This document shows, piece by piece, positions 13,879-19,428 of a stretch of DNA of 19,428 nucleotides. A program made the position numbers and the translations under genes. This DNA comes from Candidatus Scybalomonas excrementavium (GTDB lineage: Bacteria; Bacillota; Clostridia; Lachnospirales; Lachnospiraceae): assembly GCA_017694765.1 (NCBI GenBank), contig JADIML010000076.1:1-19428 (forward strand). Direction: 5' to 3'. Numbering within the stretch: the stretch's first letter is position 1; each line of letters opens with the position of its first letter. A model generated the notes under the pieces. It was not told the DNA's origin. It worked only from the letters and a program-made list of their open reading frames with translations, and did no database searches.

Positions 13879-14853
13879 TTATTCATTTTCAGAAATTGCC
13901 CCTACAATTTTATGTGGAACATAAAGTTCTTCAAGATATGCAACATCTTCTGTGGAAAGCTGAATATCAAAAGCACCTATCGCATCATCAAAATATTTCC
14001 CTTTTGTGGCGCCAATAATCGGTGAAGTAACTCCTTTTGCCATCTGCCATGCAAGTGCAATTTGTGTCATCGTTGCCTGATATTTTTTGGCAAGTTCATG
14101 GACTCTTAAAACAATGCTATAATCGGATTCCTGTGTACTATCATACTTTGATACTGCTGTTTTATCTGTTTGACTGCGCAATGTATCTGTCTTCCATTCT
14201 AGACGAGAAAGTCGTCCTGCTGCTAAAGGGCTATATGGTGTCAAAGCTACATTCATCTGTTTACAGATTGGTATCATTTCTCTCTCATCTTCTCGATAAA
14301 GTAGATTGTAATGATTTTGCATAGAAACAAATGGAGTCCATCCATTTTCTTTTGCTACAATCTGCATATTATGAAATTGATATCCATACATAGCAGAAGC
14401 TCCTAAAGCTCGAACTTTTCCCGCTTTTACTAGGCTATCTAACGCCTCCATTGTTTCTTCTATCGGTGTTTTATAGTCAAAGCGATGGATAATATATAAG
14501 TCTAAATAATCCGTACCAAGTCTCTTTAAAGTGCCATCAATTTCTCTGCTAATCGCCTCTTTTGATAAATGCCCTTCATTAAAATACACTTTAGAAGCTA
14601 ATACTACTTTATCTCTTGCAATATGTTTTTTAATTGCACGTCCAAGATATTCTTCGCTCGTTCCTGCCGAATAGCAATTAGCTGTATCAAAAAAATTAAT
14701 GCCTAAATCCAAAGCATGTGCAATGATATTCTCACTTTCTTCTGGGTTTAATGTCCATGCATGCATTTTGCTTGCTGGATCCCCAAAACTCATGCACCCA
14801 ACACATAACTTTGAAACTGTAAGATCTGAATTTCCTAATTTTGCGTACTCCAT
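13879..14853 (-). CDS. Aldo/keto reductase, YajO-like
   Basis: NADPH-dependent carbonyl reductase of the aldo/keto reductase barrel fold, 324 residues. The catalytic tetrad is complete: Asp56 and Tyr61 in DTANCYSAG, Lys88 in LASKVY, His123 in IIHRFDY. Much of the chain follows Escherichia coli YajO as I remember it (LCVGCMSFGDP, HAWTL, FVSMQNHYNLLYRE, PYSPLAAGRLSR, PIIGATKG), including the C-terminal Pro-His-x-(I/V)-Val-Gly. YajO is reported to have 1-deoxyxylulose-5-phosphate-forming activity besides reductase activity. Here the gene directly follows a DXS-like gene (12-nt gap, AGGAGGG before the ATG), so both point to ketose or deoxyketose chemistry. It is last in the MerR-controlled operon and followed by a strong terminator. 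Detoxifying reduction of reactive aldehydes is the alternative role and would fit the regulator. Confidence 0.88.
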   Translation of the reverse strand: MEYAKLGNSDLTVSKLCVGCMSFGDPASKMHAWTLNPEESENIIAHALDLGINFFDTANCYSAGTSEEYLGRAIKKHIARDKVVLASKVYFNEGHLSKEAISREIDGTLKRLGTDYLDLYIIHRFDYKTPIEETMEALDSLVKAGKVRALGASAMYGYQFHNMQIVAKENGWTPFVSMQNHYNLLYREDEREMIPICKQMNVALTPYSPLAAGRLSRLEWKTDTLRSQTDKTAVSKYDSTQESDYSIVLRVHELAKKYQATMTQIALAWQMAKGVTSPIIGATKGKYFDDAIGAFDIQLSTEDVAYLEELYVPHKIVGAISENE

Positions 14854-14865
14854 CTATAACCCTCC

Positions 14866-16620
14866 TTATAACATCTTCATAACATCTTCTGTAATCTGTG
14901 TTGCAGTTAATCGGTTTTTCTTTAACACTTCTTGTACATCATAGCGATCAAGGAATTCTTTCTTTAAACCATAATTTAAAACTTTCATATTAAAAGCTCC
15001 ATAATATCTAGCAATCTTTTCACCAAATCCACCATCGAGAATTCCATCTTCTAATGTAACAACTACATCATGTTCTTCCTTTAACTGCTCTAACAGTTTT
15101 TCATCTAATCCCGTTATATACATTGGATTGATTAAAGTTGCCTGAACTCCTGTCTTTTCTTCCAGTAATTTCAAAGTTTCTTCTCCTAAAGTATAGAAAG
15201 TACCAAGTCCTAAAATTGCAACTTTTCTACCTTTCTTGGTAACTTCATAAGTGTTTAATTGGCTAAAATCTTTTGTTACTTCTTTGCTATCTGAAATCAT
15301 TTTACCACCTGGCAAACGAATCGCAACTGGATATTCTGTTTGTTCAATGCTCCAATCTAACATTGCAAGATATTCTTCTTTTGTAGTAGGAGCAAGATAA
15401 ACTAATTCTGGAATATTTGCCATCATCGGAATATCAAAAAGACCAAGATGTGTCACATCTGTCATACCATATACAGAACCTGCGAAAGTAACAATAGTTG
15501 CTGGACTTTTATTAATACATAAGTCTTGAGAAAGCTGATCATATGTTCTTTGTATAAAGGTGCTATACACGCCATAAACAGGTTTTCCACCACCAGTAGC
15601 AATACCAGAGGCAAGTGCAACTGCTGTTTCCTCTGAAATCCCTACATCTACAAATTGACTTCCCGCTTCTTTTCTCTTCTCATCTGTAAATCCAAATACA
15701 GTCGGCGTTCCAGATGTAATAGCTACAACTGATGGATCCTCTTTCATTTTTTTCAAAAGATGATTTGCTGTAACGCTAGAATAATCCTCTTCGTTATACT
15801 CAAATAATGACTTTCCAGTTTCCATATCAAATGGTGCTGTATAATGCCAGTTTTCTTTATTTTGTTCGGCTAACTCATATCCTTTTCCTTTTACGGTACA
15901 AATATGCACAACAATTGGATATGTGCTATCTTTTACTTTTGTAAAAGCTTTGATTAACTCTTCTATATCATTTCCATCTTTTACAAAAACATAATCAAGC
16001 CCCATCGCTTTAAATACATTACAATCTGCTTTTCCATCCGTTTCTCTTAATAACTTCAAGTTCTGATAAATACCACCATAGTTTTCAGCAATGGACATAT
16101 CATTGTCATTCACCACAACAATGAAATTGCTCTTTAACTCTGGTGCAAAATCAAGCCCTTCTAATGCTTCCCCACCACTTAATGAACCATCACCGATAAC
16201 TGCAATGACATTTCCTTCTTCTTTCTTTAAATCTCTTGCCTTTGCAAGTCCACATGCAAGACTAATAGAAGTTGAGGTATGTCCTAATATAAAGTGATCA
16301 TGCTCACTTTCTTTTGGATTGCTATATCCAGTAATATCGTCATACTTTTCTTCGTATAAAAAGCCGTCTTTACGACCTGTTAGCATTTTATGAGGATATG
16401 TCTGATGGGAAACATCAAATACTATTTTATCTTTTGGTGAATCAAATACATAGTGAAGTGCTATTGTTGCTTCTACCATTCCAAGATTTGGTCCAAAATG
16501 TCCCCCATGTTTGCTTACTTTCGTTATCAGTGCTTGTCGCATTTCATCTGCTAATACTTTTAATTGTTCTACTTTTAAATTTTTTACGTCAAATGGCTGA
16601 TTGATTGATTCTAAATACAT
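14866..16620 (-). CDS. DXS-like thiamine-diphosphate enzyme (1-deoxyxylulose-5-phosphate synthase family, divergent)
   Basis: Transketolase-fold enzyme, 584 residues against about 620 for true DXS. The TPP half is well kept: HGGHFGPNLG (His41), DVSHQTYPHKMLTGR, GHTSTSIS, and the TPP/Mg site from GDG (143-145) to NDN. The C-terminal half has YSTFIQRTYDQ and the catalytic Glu330 in GISEETAV, though the usual IAEQHAV is altered. The DRAG motif of DXS reads TFAG (Phe379 for the Arg), GADGxTH reads GMTDVTH (His391 kept), and RYPRG reads RLPGG (Gly438 for the second Arg). Those two arginines, about 420 and 478 in E. coli as I recall, contact the acceptor phosphate, so a non-standard acceptor is likely. 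It starts 1 nt after merR, whose last codons form its AAGGAGGAG site. Probably not the housekeeping isoprenoid DXS. Confidence 0.82.
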   Translation of the reverse strand: MYLESINQPFDVKNLKVEQLKVLADEMRQALITKVSKHGGHFGPNLGMVEATIALHYVFDSPKDKIVFDVSHQTYPHKMLTGRKDGFLYEEKYDDITGYSNPKESEHDHFILGHTSTSISLACGLAKARDLKKEEGNVIAVIGDGSLSGGEALEGLDFAPELKSNFIVVVNDNDMSIAENYGGIYQNLKLLRETDGKADCNVFKAMGLDYVFVKDGNDIEELIKAFTKVKDSTYPIVVHICTVKGKGYELAEQNKENWHYTAPFDMETGKSLFEYNEEDYSSVTANHLLKKMKEDPSVVAITSGTPTVFGFTDEKRKEAGSQFVDVGISEETAVALASGIATGGGKPVYGVYSTFIQRTYDQLSQDLCINKSPATIVTFAGSVYGMTDVTHLGLFDIPMMANIPELVYLAPTTKEEYLAMLDWSIEQTEYPVAIRLPGGKMISDSKEVTKDFSQLNTYEVTKKGRKVAILGLGTFYTLGEETLKLLEEKTGVQATLINPMYITGLDEKLLEQLKEEHDVVVTLEDGILDGGFGEKIARYYGAFNMKVLNYGLKKEFLDRYDVQEVLKKNRLTATQITEDVMKML

Positions 16621-16621
16621 C

Positions 16622-17008
16622 TTACTCCTCCTTATTATCCCAAATCAGTTCACCAGTTTCTACGGCAACTTCATATATTGAAATTTTGTAATTCAAACGC
16701 TCTAATGTTTCGTCAATTTGTTTTTTCTGTATCAAAAGAGCTTCTCTTTGTTCTTGTAAAAGCTGCAATCTTGCTGGAATAGTTGTATCACCCTCTTGAA
16801 ATAATTTTACATACTCAATCATAACTTCCACAGGAAGTCCTGCACCTCTCATACATATGGCTAATTGTACCCACGAAAGATCACTTTCTTGATAATCTCG
16901 AATGCCACTCGCTGTACGAGTGACAGGAGGGATCATACCAATGCGTTCATAATAGCGTAGTGTATCTGATGTAATACCATATTGCTTACTGACTTCTTTA
17001 ATTGTCAT
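16622..17008 (-). CDS. MerR-family regulator, AdhR/NmlR-like, with Cys52
   Basis: DNA-binding regulator of its own operon, 128 residues. The N-terminal winged helix is classical (MTIKEVSKQYGITSDTLRYYERIGMIPP), followed by ASGIRDYQESDL and WVQLAICMRGAGLPVEVMIEYV, then a coiled-coil dimerisation helix (about 75-115: LLQEQREALLIQKKQIDETLERL) and a short tail. It has no long effector-binding domain or CxC metal site at the C-terminus. Cys52 sits at the position reported as essential for aldehyde sensing in Bacillus subtilis AdhR, so an electrophile or aldehyde sensor is the best guess. The ATG at 17008 has AGGAG seven bases upstream. It is first in the operon, one base before the DXS-like gene, and reads from a promoter with the 19-bp spacer that MerR proteins activate by DNA distortion. 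Confidence 0.88.
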   Translation of the reverse strand: MTIKEVSKQYGITSDTLRYYERIGMIPPVTRTASGIRDYQESDLSWVQLAICMRGAGLPVEVMIEYVKLFQEGDTTIPARLQLLQEQREALLIQKKQIDETLERLNYKISIYEVAVETGELIWDNKEE

Positions 17009-17077
17009 ACCCTCACTCCTATCCTATTATTTGAAGTCAATACAAAATCAATTTCATTATCAGTGATTTTCAACTTT

Positions 17078-17108
17078 ATTGTACTCCTTTGAGTGGACTC
17101 TAAGTCAA
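17078..17108 (-). promoter_or_regulatory. MerR-type promoter with 19-bp spacer
   Basis: TTGACT (17108-17103), 19 bases, TACAAT (17083-17078) on the minus strand. The over-long spacer is the hallmark of promoters activated by MerR-family proteins. Initiation near 17071 leaves a leader of about 62 nt before the MerR ATG at 17008. Confidence 0.82.
17087..17104. promoter_or_regulatory. MerR operator dyad
   Basis: CTTTGAGT, two bases, ACTCTAAG on the plus strand: eight-base arms with one mismatch, centred at 17095/17096 in the middle of the 19-bp spacer. On the minus strand it reads CTTAGAGTCCACTCAAAG, close to the AdhR/NmlR operator form that I recall (CTTAGAGT-N2-ACTCTAAG). Confidence 0.8.
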
Positions 17109-17143
17109 GAGTTTTTTATTTATGATATAAATGTAAGATCTCA

Positions 17144-17377
17144 TTACTCTAATTGACTTGTTTGATATAACTTTTCCATAATTTTAGGTGGTATTTCATT
17201 TCGATATATTTGACCCATAGTCTCTAAAGCTTCATCCATACATTTTATTTTTGCAAGCAAAAAAGCTTTCGTATAATACTCATTCCAGTGACCGTATTGT
17301 GATGATATTGCGATTTGTTTATCAAGCTCACCTATCACATCTTCGATCGTTTGAACTCTTTGATACCAATCTAGCAT
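17144..17377 (-). CDS. Downstream part of a split unrecognised protein
   Basis: Reads as 77 codons from an ATG at 17377, but it is more likely the C-terminal third of the preceding gene in the -1 frame. It is helical and TPR-like in feel (YYTKAFLLAKIKCMDEALETMGQIYRN), soluble, and ends after QTSQLE. No ribosome site precedes its ATG, which lies 3 codons upstream of the point where the other frame stops, so independent translation is doubtful. If the two frames are joined at the A8 run (17388-17395), the total is about 254 residues. No function is recognised. Confidence 0.55.
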   Translation of the reverse strand: MLDWYQRVQTIEDVIGELDKQIAISSQYGHWNEYYTKAFLLAKIKCMDEALETMGQIYRNEIPPKIMEKLYQTSQLE

Positions 17378-17907
17378 AAATGGAATATTTTTTTTACGAC
17401 ATCCTCTATATATTTCAATGCAAATTCAAGATTATTCGTCCATATCGGAAGCTCATATTGATATTTAGCGTTTTGTTCTGGATTAAAAAAATATTCCTCT
17501 GTTCGTTTTATCTTTGGAATAACTGGCACGTAATTATAGTACGCATCCTCAATATCTAAATGAAAAGATTTTTGTGTTCTATGCCAAATGAATTTATTTT
17601 GGTTATTCAATCGAGGGATAAAATCATAATTATATCCCCAAAGCATTGGATATGTGATTCCTTTTGAAGCAAATAATGTAATTACCATTCTCTTATGGCA
17701 ATTCCAATCCGAGTACCACCATCTCCCTTTATCATAATATTTTAAATCAAAATTTTCTTTAAGAACTTTACTTACTGTATCTTTAAAATATTTCGTAATA
17801 TAAAATCGTTCTTCATCATAAAAATAATAAAAATATTTTTTATATTCAGCTTTCGAAAGTACTTTCATACTCTTATTTTCTCCATTCTTTCTATTTAATC
17901 TATTCAT
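17371..17907 (-). CDS. Upstream part of a split unrecognised protein
   Basis: 178 codons from the ATG at 17907; the ATG at 17868 (MKVLSK) is an alternative start with GGAG 11 bases upstream, while the first ATG abuts AAAGG too closely to use it. The protein is soluble, rich in Tyr, Trp and Lys, with WWYSDWNCHKRMVITLFAS, an internal NYDFIPRLNN, and IWTNNLEFALKYIEDVVKK near the end. It then runs into IFHLC and a stop. I do not recognise the family with confidence; the layout recalls small DUF4304-type proteins, only as a weak impression. A good promoter lies at 17984-18012. The last codons and stop look like the out-of-frame result of a slip at the A8 run. Confidence 0.6.
   Translation of the reverse strand: MNRLNRKNGENKSMKVLSKAEYKKYFYYFYDEERFYITKYFKDTVSKVLKENFDLKYYDKGRWWYSDWNCHKRMVITLFASKGITYPMLWGYNYDFIPRLNNQNKFIWHRTQKSFHLDIEDAYYNYVPVIPKIKRTEEYFFNPEQNAKYQYELPIWTNNLEFALKYIEDVVKKIFHLC
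17388..17395 (-). other. A8 run at the junction of two reading frames (slippery site or frameshift)
   Basis: On the minus strand GTC GTA AAA AAA ATA runs in the upstream frame, which stops six codons later. Slipping back one base on the A8 run gives VVKKNIPFMLDWYQ and continues 85 residues to the stop at 17144. This could be a programmed -1 or transcriptional slip, a phase-variable run, a real inactivating deletion or a homopolymer sequencing error. Confidence 0.6.
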
Positions 17908-18224
17908 CCTTTGACCGAAATCATAGATGTTCTTGACGTTAGCATAAACTCTTATTCATCTTCTAAACATCACTATTAATTATAGTATAAAACAAATTAT
18001 CAATACTATCAATATAAGTATACATCTAACTACCAATTCATATTTTCTGCACTCTGGTATCCTTAAACTACCCCACGAAACAATTCTATACTTCCTTTTA
18101 ACCTATTGATAAGAAAGTGACACTTTTTCCTATAAGTAACTGGACATTTTCCTAACTTACTATAAAATAGAATCATAAAGAAACGAAAGAATCAAAGACA
18201 TACTTGAAGGGAGAGAAAAGATTT
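17908..18224. other. 317-nt divergent intergenic region
   Basis: Contains the minus-strand promoter for the split gene (17984-18012). On the plus side there is a -10-like TATAAA near 18161 without a convincing -35, and the AGGGAG ribosome site at 18208-18213. An AAAGTG-A-CACTTT palindrome lies at 18114-18126. Nothing else is recognisable. Confidence 0.6.
17984..18012 (-). promoter_or_regulatory. Promoter of the split unrecognised gene
   Basis: TTGATA (18012-18007), 17 bases, TATACT (17989-17984) on the minus strand, each five of six to consensus. Initiation near 17977 gives a leader of 70 or about 110 nt depending on which ATG is used. Confidence 0.6.
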
Positions 18225-19247
18225 ATGTTATATTTTGAAAATGATTATTGTGAGGGAGCTCATCCTTCTATTTTACAAAGATTAATAGAAACGAATATGG
18301 AAAAATTATCTGGATACGGTACAGACAAATATTGTGAATCTGCAAAAGAGAAAATTCGAGAAGTTTGTGCTTGCCCAAATGCTGATATTTATTTTCTTGT
18401 TGGAGGAACACAGACAAATGCAACCGTCATAAGTGCTATGCTAAAAAGATATGAAGGTGTCATTGCTGCATCCACTGGTCACATCAACTTCCATGAAGCA
18501 GGAGCCATTGAATATACGGGTCATAAAGTTTTAGAACTACCACATAAAGATGGCAAAATCTCAGCCAAAACCTTACAAGACTACTTAGAAACCTTTTATA
18601 AGGATAAGAACTATGACCATATGGTATTTCCTGGTATGGTTTACATATCTCATCCGACGGAGTATGGAACACTCTATACAAAGGCAGAGTTACAAGAGAT
18701 TTCTTCCATATGCACTGGCTACAATCTTCCATTGTTTCTAGATGGTGCTAGATTAGGTTATGGAATTGCCAGTGAACAATCTGATATTAGTTTAGCAGAT
18801 ATTGCTAAGTATACATCTGTTTTCTATATCGGTGGAACGAAAGTAGGTGCATTATGTGGAGAGGCTGTTGTATTTCCAAATCAAGCTCCAAATCACTTTA
18901 TGACTATGATAAAACAACAAGGAGCTCTTCTTGCAAAAGGACGATTGTTGGGAATTCAGTTTGATACACTTTTTACAAATGACTTATATATGGAAATTAG
19001 TAAAAATGCGATAGAAACAGCAAATAAACTTAAAAAAGCATTGCTTGATAAAGGCTATCAACTGTTCTTAGATTCTCCAACAAATCAAATATTTGTAGTA
19101 CTAGAAAATGAGACAATGAAAAAACTAGGTGAAGTTGTAAAATTTAGCTTTTGGGAAAAATATGATGAAACACATATGGTTGTAAGATTTGCTACCAGTT
19201 GGGCTACAAAAATGGAAGATGTAGAAGAACTAATTACTCTTTTATAA
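18225..19247 (+). CDS. Threonine aldolase-family PLP-dependent enzyme
   Basis: Cytoplasmic PLP enzyme of the threonine aldolase / beta-eliminating lyase fold, 340 residues; the family reaction is cleavage of L-threonine or allo-threonine to glycine and acetaldehyde. Visible features: the N-terminal NDYCEGAHPSIL, GYGTDKYCESAKEKI, VGGTQTNA (PLP phosphate loop), HINFHEAGA (His86, ring stacking), FLDGARLGYG (Asp173 with Arg176), the Schiff-base Lys206 in YIGGTKVGA, and a C-terminal VRFATSWAT. I chose the ATG at 18225, which has AGGGAG 11 bases upstream; the frame stays open to a TTG at 18204 that lacks a site. It is monocistronic, the only full plus-strand gene here, with its own terminator. Closely related clostridial proteins are often annotated only as low-specificity threonine aldolase, so the amino-acid preference is open. 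Confidence 0.9.
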   Translation: MLYFENDYCEGAHPSILQRLIETNMEKLSGYGTDKYCESAKEKIREVCACPNADIYFLVGGTQTNATVISAMLKRYEGVIAASTGHINFHEAGAIEYTGHKVLELPHKDGKISAKTLQDYLETFYKDKNYDHMVFPGMVYISHPTEYGTLYTKAELQEISSICTGYNLPLFLDGARLGYGIASEQSDISLADIAKYTSVFYIGGTKVGALCGEAVVFPNQAPNHFMTMIKQQGALLAKGRLLGIQFDTLFTNDLYMEISKNAIETANKLKKALLDKGYQLFLDSPTNQIFVVLENETMKKLGEVVKFSFWEKYDETHMVVRFATSWATKMEDVEELITLL

Positions 19248-19275
19248 TAAAGTAAAAAATCTATATTATACAGCT

Positions 19276-19320
19276 AATACCATCAGAAGACAGAACAGTC
19301 ATCTGATGGTATTGTTATTT
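19276..19320 (+). terminator. Terminator of the threonine aldolase-family gene
   Basis: The perfect 12-bp arms AATACCATCAGA (19276-19287) and TCTGATGGTATT (19302-19313), with a 14-base loop, are followed by GTTATTTTT on the plus strand. It lies 28 nt after the stop codon. It also sits just beyond the stop of the minus-strand gene at the right edge and may serve both convergent genes. Confidence 0.88.
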
Positions 19321-19327
19321 TTAAAAG

Positions 19328-19428
19328 CTACGATAAGACTTCTACCTTACAATAGTGCTTCTTCTTATCTTTATCATAACTGATGCCCACAGCCAAAATC
19401 CTACCTGTATACCGTTTTGTCTCTCCAA
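19328..19428 (-). CDS. C-terminal tail of a gene cut by the right edge
   Basis: On the minus strand one frame from the window edge reads about 32 residues (GETKRYTGRILAVGISY, then DKDKKKHYCKVEVLS) to a TAG at 19330-19328. The hydrophobic strand followed by a charged YDKxxKKH turn resembles the C-terminal end of AAA-ATPase/PD-(D/E)XK nuclease-like proteins common in gut clostridia. With so little sequence this is only an impression. Convergence with the aldolase gene at a shared terminator supports a real gene end here. Confidence 0.5.
   Translation of the reverse strand, partial: GETKRYTGRILAVGISYDKDKKKHYCKVEVLS

Noticed and set aside
18204..18224. Upstream TTG start for the threonine aldolase-family gene
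   Set aside because: This stretch contains the ribosome site itself (AGGGAG); the ATG at 18225 fits spacing and family N-termini better.
18484..18732. Minus-strand frame of 82 codons
   Set aside because: Antisense to the aldolase-family gene, no ribosome site, shadow composition.

Overview
The window is AT-rich, with strong AGGAGG-type ribosome binding sites, short hairpin/T-run terminators and a gene set typical of strict anaerobes: a fused molybdenum hydroxylase, a polyferredoxin, an iron alcohol dehydrogenase and a BMP-type nucleoside importer. This points to a gut-type clostridial Firmicute, probably Lachnospiraceae-like; the family level is inference. Nearly everything is on the minus strand, so transcription mostly runs right to left. 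The exceptions are a PLP-dependent lyase at the right end and its terminator.

Left half (1-7029), operon A, minus strand. From a good promoter at 7084-7113: an M20 amidohydrolase, a BMP-family substrate-binding lipoprotein, a double-domain ABC ATPase, two permeases of the nucleoside type, and adenosine deaminase (cut by the left edge). Gaps are 6-11 nt or overlaps, except for a 116-nt gap with a hairpin after the lipoprotein gene. The set reads as uptake and first-step catabolism of purine nucleosides.

Middle (7215-10828), operon B, minus strand. A four-cluster RnfB-like polyferredoxin precedes an 860-residue xanthine-dehydrogenase-family protein that fuses the 2Fe-2S and molybdopterin domains and has no FAD domain (the architecture of the selenium-dependent xanthine dehydrogenase group). 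No FAD subunit gene lies nearby, so the polyferredoxin is the obvious electron acceptor. A leader of about 350 nt with an internal terminator-like hairpin precedes it. Operons A and B together look like a purine import and oxidation locus.

10986-13613: an iron-containing alcohol dehydrogenase whose promoter carries a Rex-like palindrome between -35 and -10 (redox control), then a monocistronic sirtuin of the SirTM-like type, in which Gln stands where the catalytic His of canonical deacetylases lies.

13755-17108: a compact operon of a MerR-family regulator (Cys52, AdhR/NmlR-like, own 19-bp-spacer promoter with a dyad), a DXS-like transketolase-fold enzyme that has lost the two arginines expected to bind the phosphate of glyceraldehyde-3-phosphate, and a YajO-like aldo/keto reductase. 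It looks like an aldehyde/electrophile-responsive sugar or ketol pathway of unknown substrate and is the most interesting unit here.

17144-18012: an unrecognised protein split into two overlapping reading frames at an A8 run. 18225-19313: a threonine-aldolase-fold PLP enzyme on the plus strand with its terminator. The right edge holds the C-terminal tail of another minus-strand gene. No tRNA, rRNA, CRISPR array or insertion sequence was seen.
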